DNA of 61,696 nucleotides from CAZKRL01 sp964555295 (GCA_964555295.1 CAZKRL010000013.1:1-61696), one strand, 5' to 3'; positions 18,146 through 27,575 are shown, counted from the first letter of the stretch. Translations and numbers: made by a program. The notes: a model not told the origin generated them from the letters alone.

Positions 18146-19154
18146 TATGCACACCCATATCATCCCGAAGGAACTTCCCGATTGGTCGTCGGAATTTGGG
18201 TATGGTAATTTCATTCATCTCGATCATCACCGCCCTGGTTTTGCGCGAATGATGCAAGGCGGTAAGTTTTTTCGTGAGATAGAGTCGAATTGCTGGGATG
18301 CACAATTGCGCATTGAAGAGTATGCGCGATTTCAAACGCAGGTGCAAATTGTTTGTACCATTCCGGTGCTATTTGCATACTGGTCAAAGCCCAAAGACGG
18401 ACTCAAAGTATCTCAGTTTCTCAACGATCACATTGCGACGTTAACACAAACTTTCCCCAAAAATTATATTGGACTCGGCACCCTGCCGATGCAAGATATT
18501 TCGCTGGCTGTGGAAGAATTGCAGCGCTGTAAAAACATCGGGCTCAAAGGCATTCAGATAGGATCGAACATCAACAACATCAATCTTAGCGATGATCAAT
18601 TCAATCCGTTATGGGATGCGTTGCAAGATCTGGATATGTGCGTACTCGTTCATCCATGGGAAATGATGGGCGAAGAAGACATGCGCAAATACTGGCTTCC
18701 ATGGCTTGTGGGGATGCCAGCGGAGACAACTCGTGCGATCTGCTCACTCATCTTCAGTGGTGTGTTTGAGCGATTCCCGCGGATCCGTTTCAACTTTGCT
18801 CATGCGGGAGGAAGTTTTTTAACCACCATCGGAAGAATTGAACACGGCTACCATTGCCGACCTGATCTTGTGGCCATCGACAACCCAAAAAATCCACGCG
18901 ATTACATTGGTCACTTCTGGGTTGATAGCGCCACACACGATCCTCAGCTTCTCAGATACATACTCGAACTGATGCCCGCAGAGAAGATCTCACTCGGCAC
19001 AGATTATCCTTTTCCATTAGGTGATTTGAAAGTAGGTGAGTTTATCCGTGACATGCGATTGACCGCTGAAACGCAAGAACAAATTTTTTGGAAATCAGCG
19101 GTGAGCTGGTTGGGCATGAAGCATTCGGATTTTACACAGCAATATTTCTCGTGA
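18135..19154 (+). CDS. ACMSD-like amidohydrolase (kynurenine pathway)
   Basis: 339 residues, close to aminocarboxymuconate-semialdehyde decarboxylase. Metal ligands are visible: MHTH at residues 5-8, VHPWEMMG (His), NFAHAGGS (His) and GTDYPFPLG (Asp). ACMSD decarboxylates 2-amino-3-carboxymuconate semialdehyde, steering tryptophan breakdown away from NAD synthesis. The high similarity of the ligand regions and length favours true ACMSD, but other family-2 amidohydrolases look alike. The start overlaps the end of the broken lipoprotein gene by 11 bp. No other kynurenine genes are present. Confidence 0.88.
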   Translation: MKIDMHTHIIPKELPDWSSEFGYGNFIHLDHHRPGFARMMQGGKFFREIESNCWDAQLRIEEYARFQTQVQIVCTIPVLFAYWSKPKDGLKVSQFLNDHIATLTQTFPKNYIGLGTLPMQDISLAVEELQRCKNIGLKGIQIGSNINNINLSDDQFNPLWDALQDLDMCVLVHPWEMMGEEDMRKYWLPWLVGMPAETTRAICSLIFSGVFERFPRIRFNFAHAGGSFLTTIGRIEHGYHCRPDLVAIDNPKNPRDYIGHFWVDSATHDPQLLRYILELMPAEKISLGTDYPFPLGDLKVGEFIRDMRLTAETQEQIFWKSAVSWLGMKHSDFTQQYFS

Positions 19155-19165
19155 GAACTGCGGTG

Positions 19166-19975
19166 ATGATTTCATTGGTGATGTTCTCATCACTCGCTTA
19201 TACACAACAACGCTACCTCATTTTTTCCAACGGTTATCGGGGTTTGGATATTGACCATGATATCACCACCAACGAGGTATACACAATGTCGCCGAGCGGC
19301 AAATACTCACCTAGCGGCTACTGGTTTGACTATGACGACACCCTTATTGCGCGGTTTCAACCGGTCGTGCCACTATACATTGACGGACATCATTCCATAT
19401 CAACATCATCACATCGCACAAAATGGAAAAGCATCCGGTCTTATTTCATCACGCGTTTCGGATGGGTTGGGAGAAGACAATGGCCGTTCAATGACACACC
19501 CAATGAGGCCGGATTTATGAAGAGAGTGGAGAACGGAAAAATTTGCGGTCAGAACTTCATCCGTGAATATTTGAAACCCGAAATGAAAGACACCCTCGAC
19601 ATGGTTTGTCACAGCATGGGGTATGCATATATGCTAGGTTTTTTAAGTGAGGTAAAGAGTAAAGTTATACCCGGGAAAATTTTGATACTCGCACCTGAAG
19701 GGCCGGGAATAATGGGATGCGAATGGAATGAATTCATGGAAGTTTGGCAATACGGCAGCAATCGATTAGAGCCAAAGGCAGATGTCACGTGCTTGCAGGA
19801 TGGCATTGCGCCGCAGGGCCCCGTAAAAGGCATAGAGCAATTAGCCCCGGGAAAGGGCGGTAGATTATTCATCCCCAAGGGTGGCAAAAAAGGATTTATC
19901 AGAAGTCATCACTTGAGTTACTGGCAATGGTTTTATAGCATCAAGCTCGGTGATTATGGATATTTTGCCAGATAG
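19166..19975 (+). CDS. Exported alpha/beta-hydrolase-like protein
   Basis: About 269 residues. It opens with a signal peptide (MISLVMFSSLAYTQQ), followed by YLIFSNGYRG, a typical start of a lipase-like fold. VCHSMGYAYMLGFL fits a nucleophile elbow in which the first Gly of GxSxG is replaced by Cys. Lipase-like, substrate unknown. ATG 19166 is chosen; GTG at 19151 overlaps the ACMSD stop and would lengthen the signal. Its 3' end matches a decayed copy at 683-784, so the genome has, or had, more than one member of this family. Ends with TAG. Confidence 0.62.
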   Translation: MISLVMFSSLAYTQQRYLIFSNGYRGLDIDHDITTNEVYTMSPSGKYSPSGYWFDYDDTLIARFQPVVPLYIDGHHSISTSSHRTKWKSIRSYFITRFGWVGRRQWPFNDTPNEAGFMKRVENGKICGQNFIREYLKPEMKDTLDMVCHSMGYAYMLGFLSEVKSKVIPGKILILAPEGPGIMGCEWNEFMEVWQYGSNRLEPKADVTCLQDGIAPQGPVKGIEQLAPGKGGRLFIPKGGKKGFIRSHHLSYWQWFYSIKLGDYGYFAR

Positions 19976-20343
19976 ATCAGAGCGTTCACAAAAAATTTTA
20001 ATCGCGGGAAAAAGACTCATTGCACAATCATGAGCACCAATGCAACTGAATAGTATTGAGATAACTATAAGTTTCGTAAAATAACCGAAGAGTATTTGTG
20101 CGTTCATTCCGTCTTGATTTGGATTTTCTCACAGCCGCTTATATAGTTATGGGTGAATCTTGTGTGAAGATTTCCGGGCAACGTTTTCTGTGTATTTGCT
20201 TACATCGGTATTTACGCGCAAAGGAGCAGTGGTGATGTGATATTTCACTGACAACAATGTAACCATTCAGTAATTATTCGGGATCGGTCATTTTATCCAT
20301 AGCGTTGAATTGTTTTCCTTGTTGGCTCCGTAATTTTACCCCA
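19976..20343. other. Intergenic region, no gene seen
   Basis: About 370 bp with no plausible gene. At its right end TTG at 20310-20312 and TAATTTTA at 20331-20338 (18-nt spacer) form a near-consensus Bacteroidota promoter ending 5 nt before the ATG at 20344. Nothing else recognised. Confidence 0.5.
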
Positions 20344-20589
20344 ATGAGATTCGCTTTTCAGATACCACATCCGGTGATGAAAATTTCTGTTTTCCTATGG
20401 AACGGGAAGTATATCATTGAACTTGAATGGATGTCTTACAAGCAATCATTTAAAATCTCCGAAGAGGTAGTGTCGGGCGAGAAGGATATTCAGCGTTTGT
20501 GTAACGAAGATTTTCTGAACGCTGCACTGAATCGTTTTGCGGAAATGCACCAAAGTTTCAAGTCGACTTATGAATTATCTAAAAACTAA
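20344..20589 (+). CDS. Small conserved protein, unknown
   Basis: 81 residues if started at ATG 20344 (an ATG at 20377, giving MKISVFLWNGKYI, is the alternative). Soluble, with a beta-rich first half and a helical end (NAALNRFAEMHQSF). Similar small proteins occur in Bacteroidota but I cannot name a family. Its last 20 bp overlap the OmpH-like gene in another frame, so the two are coupled. A TAnnTTTG-like box ends 5 nt before 20344, favouring that start. Confidence 0.6.
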   Translation: MRFAFQIPHPVMKISVFLWNGKYIIELEWMSYKQSFKISEEVVSGEKDIQRLCNEDFLNAALNRFAEMHQSFKSTYELSKN

Positions 20590-21202
20590 TTACCTAGCCA
20601 TTATCGCCATTACGGTTTCAATTGCCTCGTTCATTCAGATTGTGGTGTCTAAAACCCAGGAAACATCAGTGGCGGATACGAGTAACATTTCTAAAGTATT
20701 GGAGGAAAGAGGCACAGGTGACGGTGTAATTGTTGCTTTTGTAAGCGGTGATTCCATCAATGAGAAATATCGTTTTATCGTTGACAAGACAAAGGAGCTT
20801 GAAGGAAAAATGACAGCTGCTGAAGCGCGTGTAAAGCGAGAATATGAAAGTCGCCAACAGCAGTATGAATCCAATATGAAGTATTTTCAAGAGCATCCTA
20901 ATATGCCTGAGTCGGAGGCCATTGCATTGCAAGGGGAGATGGAACGACTGCAATCTGAAATGGATGGTATACAGCAACGGGAGGTAGGTGTTTTACAACA
21001 GAAGGAGGAGGAATTAAGGAAGGATTTGATGCGTCGTGTCGAGATTTTCTTAGCGAAGTTCGCCAAGGAAAAGGGCATCGATTTTATCTTGAATAAACAG
21101 AGTGAAATCAACACGGTGTTATATGGTGATTCCTTGCTGAACGTAACCGGTGAGGTATTACGAGGATTAAATGCCGAGTACGAATTGGAACTGGGAAAAT
21201 GA
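20570..21202 (+). CDS. OmpH/Skp-family periplasmic protein
   Basis: 210 residues. An N-terminal hydrophobic segment (residues 8-27) acts as signal or anchor, followed by VIVAFVSGDSINEKY, a long charged coiled coil with many Glu, Gln and Met residues (about 75-150), and the final GIDFILNKQSEINTVLYGDSLLNVT. That order is typical of the Skp fold, a trimeric chaperone for outer-membrane proteins. The N-terminal segment lacks an obvious cleavage site and may stay as an anchor. The start at ATG 20570 lies inside the upstream gene; the stop overlaps the DUF4924 start by 4 bp. Confidence 0.85.
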   Translation: MNYLKTNYLAIIAITVSIASFIQIVVSKTQETSVADTSNISKVLEERGTGDGVIVAFVSGDSINEKYRFIVDKTKELEGKMTAAEARVKREYESRQQQYESNMKYFQEHPNMPESEAIALQGEMERLQSEMDGIQQREVGVLQQKEEELRKDLMRRVEIFLAKFAKEKGIDFILNKQSEINTVLYGDSLLNVTGEVLRGLNAEYELELGK

Positions 21203-21747
21203 CACTGGCTTCTCAAAAACTACAGCAGAACGTTGCAGAATATCTGCTCTTCCTCTGGCAGATGGAGGATTTGGTGCGTGCCTTTTCTTTCGATCTTGAC
21301 ACGATTGCAGGCTTCGTTCGAAGCTATGCTCCTGAGGGCCATCCTTATGATGAAGAAGTGGAATGGTTCGGTAATCTCATCAAAAATATGCGCATCGATG
21401 GAGTAGAAAAGCGAGGGCATATCAGCGAGGCGCATGAGCTTATGCTGGAGCTATCTTATCTGCACAATTCGCTTATCAATATTACCAAAGACCGAGAGTA
21501 TATAAATTCTTACAACGAGGCACGCCCTAATATTCTGGCTTACCTCGAACGTTCTTCCGCCAAGACACTGAATGATGTTGAGGTTTGTCTTACTGCCTTA
21601 TATGGCCTGCTGGTGCTCAAGCTCAGAAAAGAACCGGTCTCAGAGGAGACTGAGGCAGCGATGCAAACTTTTTCTCACTTGCTTGCGCGTCTTTCGCATC
21701 ATTATCGTTTGATGAAACAGATGACATTCAATTTTTATTTGAATTGA
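21199..21747 (+). CDS. DUF4924 family protein
   Basis: 182 residues, all-helical in appearance. The N-terminal NVAEYLLFLWQMEDLVRAFSFD and the C-terminal DVEVCLTALYGLLVLKLRK followed by SEETEAAMQTFSHLLA are the two conserved blocks I recall for DUF4924, a Bacteroidota-specific family of unknown function. It overlaps the OmpH-like gene by 4 bp and is third in that operon. Its last 20 bp overlap the convergent MMPL gene. Confidence 0.85.
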   Translation: MTLASQKLQQNVAEYLLFLWQMEDLVRAFSFDLDTIAGFVRSYAPEGHPYDEEVEWFGNLIKNMRIDGVEKRGHISEAHELMLELSYLHNSLINITKDREYINSYNEARPNILAYLERSSAKTLNDVEVCLTALYGLLVLKLRKEPVSEETEAAMQTFSHLLARLSHHYRLMKQMTFNFYLN

Positions 21748-24025
21748 TCTGAGTTGATTTTGTTTCATTGACATTTGGACGGTACCCCCATGTTACAATG
21801 ATTGGCGTGAGCATAAGCTCTGCAAAGATGGCCACGAAAAGAGTGAGACTGATGAGCAGTCCTATATACCAGGTGCCCATAAAATCCGACAAGATCAGAG
21901 TGAGAAATCCGCCGCTGAGTATCAGCGTGGTCACGATCATGGCTTTTCCCGTGGTGAGAAAGGTTCGCTTCACCGCATAGGGTACTGTTAAACCTTCTTT
22001 ACACAATGTTCGCACTCGGGCGAGAAAGTGTATGGTGTCATCAACGGCAATACCAAATGCTATATTGAATATGATGGATGTTGAAACTTTAATTGGAATT
22101 CCGGAGAAGCCCATAATTCCTGCAACGATTAATAGCGGAACCAGATTGGGTAGGATGGTGAGTGGTATCATCACCCAAGACCTATATACAATGCCCATGA
22201 TTACTCCAATGACCAGCACTGATAGCAATAAATCCCATACCATATTTTCAACCAGGTATCGGTTGTTGAGGTCGATCAAATGTGCTGTTCCTGTGATGTT
22301 AAATGTCATATCGCTTCCTGCGAGTTGATTGCAATAATGCATGAGAGCTTCATTTTTTTGCTCGTAATGTTTTCTGCCGAGATCACCGATCTTACCTGCG
22401 ATGCGCAAGGTTTTTTGTTCTGGCGACCATGATAATGAAACGATGCTTGCGAATTCTTTTCGAGCAAGCATTTTTTTGATTTTTGAATACTCAACCTCAT
22501 TATCGGGTAGTCGCATTTCACTGTTTTCTCCGCCGTGTGTTGCTTTGTGTATGCGCTTTATAATGGCGTTGTAGCTCATCATTCCCCCTACGCCATATTC
22601 GTTGCGTAGGTAGGTTTCCAACTGATCAAGTTTTCGCAGTTGATCAAGGGTGGGACCATCTGCAGCATCCTTGATGATTACTCCTAATTCAAAGGGTCGG
22701 CAACCTGCGTAGTGTTCTTCCATGAAGAAGAATTCTTGTTTGAGCAAATGCGAGTCGCGCAGGTCTTCCAGCATTTTGTTGTCGACTTCAATAGTGCTGA
22801 TACCGATACCACTGGCAAGTAAAATGAAGGCCGTGCCGCCAAGTATGTACTTGCGATTGCGAAGGATCCAAGTGAAGGATCTTTGCAGCCGCTGACTCCA
22901 GAAATCCTCAGACACTGCAAATGCCTGTAATCTGCCTGGCTTGATGAGAAATAATATTGCGGGCAACAAGGTGTAGGTGAGACCAAAGGCAAGCATGATG
23001 CCTGCGCTCGTATATACTCCGAAATTGGAAACCGGTTGAATGTTGGAAAAAACAAGCGTGAGAAAACCGATGGAGGTGGTAAGCGCAGTGAGGAATGTGG
23101 CGAGCCGTATGCTTTTGAATGCCTTGATGATGGCCTCATTCTTGGGAGTGCCTTTGCGCAATTCTTGTAAATATTTAGTGAGTACATGCACACTGTCGCT
23201 CATCCCAACTACAAAAAGAATGGTGGGCAAAATGGTCATCATCAAGTCGAGTTCATTGCCGGTGAGGCGAACGAGACCTACTGTAAATAGTATCGAGAGC
23301 ATAACAATGAGGGTGGGGATGATGATTCCCCAAAACGAACGAAAGGCGATGTACAAAAACAGAATGGTAAGTAGCAAGCTCATTGAAATGAAAAGCACCA
23401 GCTCTTTGATCATCAACTCAACGTAGAGTCGCTGTCCGAGCACTCTGCCAATGCAATGGGTTTTATCGAAGCCGAATGGCGCAATGGTTTTTTCGATAGC
23501 AATGGAAAGGTCATCGCCTTTTAGTTTAGATAGATTCTTGGTATGCTTGATATTAAGCGCAAGTGACCGCCAGTCGGAACTTACAAAATATCCCATCAAG
23601 TCAGGGTCTTCAGAGATTTTGACAGAATCAGTAGGGTAGGAGGAGGGGGCATCTATTTGGAGCAGTGGAACCTCGAAAATCTGTCCAAGAAACGGATCCT
23701 GCACCGGCTCGCGAAGGGTGGTGATGCCATGACATTCGGTTACGTGTTCGAGTTGCCGCAACGCCTTACAGCAGCTGTCGGCTTTTTGCAGGAAGGTACT
23801 ATCCAGTATGCCGTCTGAATTTTCAAGCACGACGATGAAGAAATCATTGTCGGTCTCAAAGTCGTCACGAAATTGCAGGTAGTAATCCGTTGCCGGATCG
23901 TTTTGTGGGAAGAAGGCTTCAAAGTCGTAGCTGAATCTCAGTTGTGTGCAGAGATAGACGGCGACTGCAACAAGTGCTGCTACGATAACAATTACTGTGC
24001 GGCTTCTACTCTTCAAATACTCCAC
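21728..24025 (-). CDS. MMPL/RND-family transporter
   Basis: 765 residues with the duplicated RND layout: a first helix (TVIVIVAALVAVAVYLCTQL), a large extracytoplasmic domain, about five helices, then the same order again. GMSDSVHVLTKY in the first half and FGIAVDDTIHFLARV in the second are the paired helix-4 motifs with their proton-relay acidic residues. The size and pattern fit the HpnN/MMPL branch, which moves lipids or hydrophobic compounds across the inner membrane. Starts with GTG. The mscL stop upstream is 16 bp away, but mscL reads into this gene only if co-transcribed from 24481. Confidence 0.9.
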   Translation of the reverse strand: MEYLKSRSRTVIVIVAALVAVAVYLCTQLRFSYDFEAFFPQNDPATDYYLQFRDDFETDNDFFIVVLENSDGILDSTFLQKADSCCKALRQLEHVTECHGITTLREPVQDPFLGQIFEVPLLQIDAPSSYPTDSVKISEDPDLMGYFVSSDWRSLALNIKHTKNLSKLKGDDLSIAIEKTIAPFGFDKTHCIGRVLGQRLYVELMIKELVLFISMSLLLTILFLYIAFRSFWGIIIPTLIVMLSILFTVGLVRLTGNELDLMMTILPTILFVVGMSDSVHVLTKYLQELRKGTPKNEAIIKAFKSIRLATFLTALTTSIGFLTLVFSNIQPVSNFGVYTSAGIMLAFGLTYTLLPAILFLIKPGRLQAFAVSEDFWSQRLQRSFTWILRNRKYILGGTAFILLASGIGISTIEVDNKMLEDLRDSHLLKQEFFFMEEHYAGCRPFELGVIIKDAADGPTLDQLRKLDQLETYLRNEYGVGGMMSYNAIIKRIHKATHGGENSEMRLPDNEVEYSKIKKMLARKEFASIVSLSWSPEQKTLRIAGKIGDLGRKHYEQKNEALMHYCNQLAGSDMTFNITGTAHLIDLNNRYLVENMVWDLLLSVLVIGVIMGIVYRSWVMIPLTILPNLVPLLIVAGIMGFSGIPIKVSTSIIFNIAFGIAVDDTIHFLARVRTLCKEGLTVPYAVKRTFLTTGKAMIVTTLILSGGFLTLILSDFMGTWYIGLLISLTLFVAIFAELMLTPIIVTWGYRPNVNETKSTQINSNKN

Positions 24026-24040
24026 AACGGGTACAACAAA

Positions 24041-24481
24041 CTATTCTGCTTTTGGTTGTCGCGCAGAGCGCAGTTCGGTAAGTATTTCTTGCAGCAGCTC
24101 TTCTTGCGAGCGTGTTGGTGCCACAGGGACTTCATTCCTCTTTCTTACTTTGTTCAGCCCTTTTACAAGAAGAAACATGACCATGGATAGCAGGAGAAAG
24201 TCTATGGCAACCGTGATGAAATGTCCGTATTGGATGCTGATGGATTCAACGGCTTCAGTTATAACTGTTCCATCTGGTGCAAGAACTTCTTTCTCGGGTT
24301 TTTGAATAACCCAATGCAGTTTAGAAAAATCTTTACCTGCTGTAATAAGACCAACGGCGGGAAGAATCATACCCGATACAAATGCATCGACAAGTTTTCC
24401 AAAAGCAGCCCCCATAACAAATGCTACGGCCATGTCGAGTAAGTTTCCTTTCAGCGCGAAGTCACGAAATTCTTTGAGCAT
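24041..24481 (-). CDS. mscL: Large-conductance mechanosensitive channel MscL
   Basis: 146 residues. The N-terminal amphipathic helix (MLKEFRDFALKGNLLDMAVA) leads into TM1 with the Gly/Ala-rich VMGAAFGKLVDAFVSGMILP, a periplasmic loop, TM2 (FLLLSMVMFLLVKGLNKV) and a charged C-terminal helix. MscL opens under membrane tension to release solutes during osmotic downshock. Length matches the family. It is followed on the same strand by the MMPL gene. Confidence 0.96.
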   Translation of the reverse strand: MLKEFRDFALKGNLLDMAVAFVMGAAFGKLVDAFVSGMILPAVGLITAGKDFSKLHWVIQKPEKEVLAPDGTVITEAVESISIQYGHFITVAIDFLLLSMVMFLLVKGLNKVRKRNEVPVAPTRSQEELLQEILTELRSARQPKAE

Positions 24482-24525
24482 AGTAAATTACAGCTTGGTA
24501 AATGTAGTCATTCAACAGAGCTTTA

Positions 24526-24620
24526 CCTAAGAGCCAGTGATGGGGTATGTAGTTGTCAGGTATGAGGGCTCACTTTTCCCACTTACCCAACTGCCACTTT
24601 CCCATTTACCCATCGGCCAC
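24526..24620 (+). repeat. Dispersed intergenic repeat, copy 1
   Basis: Two blocks recur in the same order on the minus strand near 60646-60745. One is a block around GTAGTTGTCAGGTAT (24549-24563), preceded by GCCAGTGAT. The other is a 24-bp block at 24575-24598 identical to the reverse complement of 60646-60669. Between and after them run degenerate copies of a C-rich unit of the ACCCA/CCCAT type. The element sits between convergently or serially read genes and encodes nothing. Confidence 0.7.
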
Positions 24621-24635
24621 ATACCCATCCACCGT

Positions 24636-25373
24636 TCACCTATGGTCTCGAAAAAAAATATCACATTTTCGCCGCACCTCTATAATCTGATTTGTGTCCG
24701 TTTCCTGTCGATGAAAATCGAACAAACTTCCTTCATGCGCAGGAACCCATGGTCGCCGTCCGCTCAAATGGTACTGTTTGATTTCTTTTCTCAAAACTCG
24801 TTCAAAGCTTTCAGATCGTAATCCCCCTCCCGGCATCAGAGTCAATTCATTTCCTGCGACGGCTTGCATCTCCAAAATTTTGTCAATACCATCTATTCCA
24901 CTTGATTTTCCTCCCGAAGTTAGAATGCGGATACATCCTGTTTGTTTCACCTTTGCAACAGATTCCATTAGGTCTGGGGTACAATCAATGGCACGATGAA
25001 ATATTGAAGATATAGGACCACCATGCCTCACGAGTTCAGATGTTTTAGCTACGTCGATTTCGAGATTTTCGTTGAGCAACCCGAAAACAAAGCCATCCGC
25101 TCCCGCGGCACCCAATTCATCCATCTCGGCTTTCATCAAATCCATTTCCGCAGGAGTATAATAGAAATCACCTTCGCGTGGTCGAATCATTACCACAACA
25201 GGAATGGAGACGGCTTTTTTAACCGCTCGCAACAAGGCTTTACCGGGAGTAAGTCCTGCAGTGGCCAAGGCAGTGCATAATTCAATTCGGTCTGCTCCAC
25301 CGCGCTCCGCGGCGATGCATGATTGTACTGTTGAAGCTACTACTTCAATTAAAATAGGCGTGGTAGAATCCAT
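24636..25373 (-). CDS. cutC: CutC family protein
   Basis: 245 residues forming a TIM-barrel. The opening IEVVASTVQSCIAAERGGADRIELC and the segments VVVMIRPREGDFYY, FHRAIDCTPDLMES, RILTSGGKSSGIDG and LMPGGGL are the conserved CutC blocks. The family was linked to copper tolerance, although that role is disputed in E. coli. It is divergent from the ferredoxin gene. The ATG at 25373 agrees with the family N-terminus. Confidence 0.93.
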   Translation of the reverse strand: MDSTTPILIEVVASTVQSCIAAERGGADRIELCTALATAGLTPGKALLRAVKKAVSIPVVVMIRPREGDFYYTPAEMDLMKAEMDELGAAGADGFVFGLLNENLEIDVAKTSELVRHGGPISSIFHRAIDCTPDLMESVAKVKQTGCIRILTSGGKSSGIDGIDKILEMQAVAGNELTLMPGGGLRSESFERVLRKEIKQYHLSGRRPWVPAHEGSLFDFHRQETDTNQIIEVRRKCDIFFRDHR

Positions 25374-25395
25374 CTCGAAATATTGGGCTTAAACT

Positions 25396-25403
25396 TACCT
25401 TTG
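25396..25403 (+). promoter_or_regulatory. TAnnTTTG -7 box upstream of ferredoxin gene
   Basis: TACCTTTG matches the Bacteroidota -7 consensus exactly, 41 nt before the ferredoxin ATG. The -33 TTG expected at 17-23 nt upstream is not evident. Confidence 0.4.
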
Positions 25404-25444
25404 ACAACGGAGAGAAAAAATAATTTCAAATTTAATGTTAGAGT

Positions 25445-25771
25445 ATGTCTATGGATGTTAGCATAACAGTAATCGATAGGGAGGGCGTACATCACGCCAT
25501 CTCAGCCCCAATTGATATGAACATGAATATGATGGAGTTGTGTAAGAGCTATGATTTGCCAGTAGAAGGCACATGTGGCGGAATGGCCATGTGTGCTTCG
25601 TGTCATATGTATATTGAATCAAGTCATAATTTGGGTGAACGCAATGATGATGAGGAAGCCATGTTGGATCAGGCGTTTTTCGTTAAGCCCAATTCACGAC
25701 TCGGATGCCAACTTAAAATTTCTGATGCTTTTGAGGGTTTGGTCGTGAGACTCGCTGAGGTTGGAGGTTAA
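25445..25771 (+). CDS. 2Fe-2S ferredoxin
   Basis: 108 residues. The cluster ligands are the Cys residues of GTCGGMAMCASCHMY (C-x5-C-x2-C) and the later RLGCQL. That spacing and the adrenodoxin-type C-terminus (LKISDAFEGLVVRLAE) place it with the ISC/adrenodoxin-like ferredoxins, electron carriers for Fe-S assembly or monooxygenases. An ATG two codons in is an alternative start. The stop overlaps the convergent CpsB-like gene by 4 bp. No partner reductase is nearby. Confidence 0.93.
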   Translation: MSMDVSITVIDREGVHHAISAPIDMNMNMMELCKSYDLPVEGTCGGMAMCASCHMYIESSHNLGERNDDEEAMLDQAFFVKPNSRLGCQLKISDAFEGLVVRLAEVGG

Positions 25772-26532
25772 AGAATAGAATTCAACAGTAATCCTGAGTC
25801 TAGCAATTTTTTGAGGTGGTAGCTTTTTCTCGCACTCTCCATCAAATTGAGATGGCCGTTGTGATGACAATCACTCCCCAGAAATTGAATCATTCCTTTA
25901 TCAATAAGCCGTTCTGAAATCCTCTTCACACCGGGGCCATAGTGTCCGGTAAGGCTATTGATGTTTAATTGCAAGAGGATTTCCTGGTCAAAATATTTTT
26001 CGTATTTCTCGAAGTTGTTATGCCAATACTCATAACGCTCAGGATGCGCCAGAATGGGTCGATATCCGGCCAATCTCAGATTAAACAGTGCTCGCTGCAG
26101 ATTTACATTTTCGTCCATAAACGATATCTCCAGCAGCACGTATTTGTTATTTCCAAAACTGAGTAAATCCTTCTTTTCAATTAATTCTTCGAAATGCTCA
26201 TCGCAGAAGTATTCTGCAGCTGCTTCAATTTCAATCTCTATTCCTTGCCGGAGAATTTCATCTTTTACTATCGAGAGCTTGTTAAGAATGATATCGCTCG
26301 TGTTTTTATAAATATCCCAGTAAATATGGGGAGTGGTAATGAGCTTTTTATAGCCCATAGATTGCATACCCTTAATGAGTTGAATGGAATCTTCGAGCGT
26401 GGGTGCGCCGTCGTCAATGCCGGGTAAGAAATGACTGTGCATATCGGTTTGCACGGCTGTCAGCATCAACGGCTCTACAAGCTGCTTCGACTCTCGCTTC
26501 GATTGGAACATGGAGTTCAGGAAATTCCTCAT
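25768..26532 (-). CDS. CpsB/CapC-family tyrosine-protein phosphatase (PHP fold)
   Basis: 254 residues. PHP-type metal motifs are TDMHSHFLPGIDDGA near residues 30-44, ITTPHIY, LAHPERY and LGSDCHHNGH. These match the manganese-dependent phosphatases that dephosphorylate the tyrosine kinases controlling polysaccharide export. It closes the leftward nucleotide-sugar operon and overlaps rfbB by 4 bp. The cognate Wzc-like kinase is not in this window. Confidence 0.9.
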   Translation of the reverse strand: MRNFLNSMFQSKRESKQLVEPLMLTAVQTDMHSHFLPGIDDGAPTLEDSIQLIKGMQSMGYKKLITTPHIYWDIYKNTSDIILNKLSIVKDEILRQGIEIEIEAAAEYFCDEHFEELIEKKDLLSFGNNKYVLLEISFMDENVNLQRALFNLRLAGYRPILAHPERYEYWHNNFEKYEKYFDQEILLQLNINSLTGHYGPGVKRISERLIDKGMIQFLGSDCHHNGHLNLMESARKSYHLKKLLDSGLLLNSIL

Positions 26533-27575
26533 CCCATTTTGTATTGACTGTCATAATATTTCATGTAATCACCGCTGGTCACTTGTTGCAGCCATTCATC
26601 ATTATTCAGATACCAATCAATTGTGGCTGATAGCACGCCTTCAAAATCTCCGGTAGGTTTCCATCCTAATTCGTTTTGAAGCTTAGATGAGTCAATGGCA
26701 TATCGCGCATCATGCCCTGGTCTGTCTATTACAAACTGAATGAGGGACTCATTCGCGCCGGCTGAACGCGATAGTTTTTCATCCATTTGACGACAAATCA
26801 AACGTACCAAATCAATATTTCTCCATTCGTTATTTCCTCCTATACAATACGTATCGCCGATTCTTCCGTTGTGAAAAATGATGTCGATGGCTCGAGCATG
26901 ATCTTCCACCCAGAGCCAGTCACGCACATTTTCTCCCTTACCATATACCGGTAATGCCTTGTTGTGCCGGATGTTATGAATAATCAATGGAATTAATTTC
27001 TCAGGGAAATGATGTGAACCGAAGTTGTTACTACAGTTGGAAATAATTACCGGCAAACCATATGTGTGATGATATGCTCTCACAAGATGGTCGCTGGAAG
27101 CCTTGCTTGCACTATAGGGACTTCTCGGATCGTAAGAAGTTGTTTCATTGAAATATCCAGTAGCCCCAAGTGAACCAAATACCTCATCCGTACTGATATG
27201 GTAAAACCGTTTGTTGGAGTTGTCTTTCCAATGCTTTCTGCACGCATTGAGCAGAGTCAAGGTTCCCATAACATTGGTTTCAACAAATGCATCAGGGCCA
27301 CTGATACTTCTGTCTACGTGGCTCTCAGCAGCTAAATGAATTACGGCATCGATTTTATGAGACTGGAAAATTTCATCGAGGAGCATTGCGTCATTGATGT
27401 CTCCTTTGATAAATTCATAATTCGGGAAATCCGCTACATCCTTGAGATTGTTGAGGTTGCCTGCATAGGTGAGTTTATCAAGGTTGACCAACTTATAGCC
27501 AGAATATTTCTTGAGGAAATGTCGAACTGTATGCGAACCAATGAACCCAGCACCTCCGGTTATTAGAATATTCAT
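26529..27575 (-). CDS. rfbB: dTDP-glucose 4,6-dehydratase
   Basis: 348 residues, extended SDR. NAD loop GGAGFIGSH at residues 7-15; ISTDEVFGSLG and the catalytic YSASKASSDH (YxxxK) follow, with the RmlB-type NCSNNFGSHHFPEKLIPL block and the terminal RPGHDARYAIDS. It converts dTDP-glucose to dTDP-4-keto-6-deoxyglucose for deoxysugars of surface glycans. rfbA, C and D are absent here. Fourth of five genes in the operon. Confidence 0.95.
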   Translation of the reverse strand: MNILITGGAGFIGSHTVRHFLKKYSGYKLVNLDKLTYAGNLNNLKDVADFPNYEFIKGDINDAMLLDEIFQSHKIDAVIHLAAESHVDRSISGPDAFVETNVMGTLTLLNACRKHWKDNSNKRFYHISTDEVFGSLGATGYFNETTSYDPRSPYSASKASSDHLVRAYHHTYGLPVIISNCSNNFGSHHFPEKLIPLIIHNIRHNKALPVYGKGENVRDWLWVEDHARAIDIIFHNGRIGDTYCIGGNNEWRNIDLVRLICRQMDEKLSRSAGANESLIQFVIDRPGHDARYAIDSSKLQNELGWKPTGDFEGVLSATIDWYLNNDEWLQQVTSGDYMKYYDSQYKMG

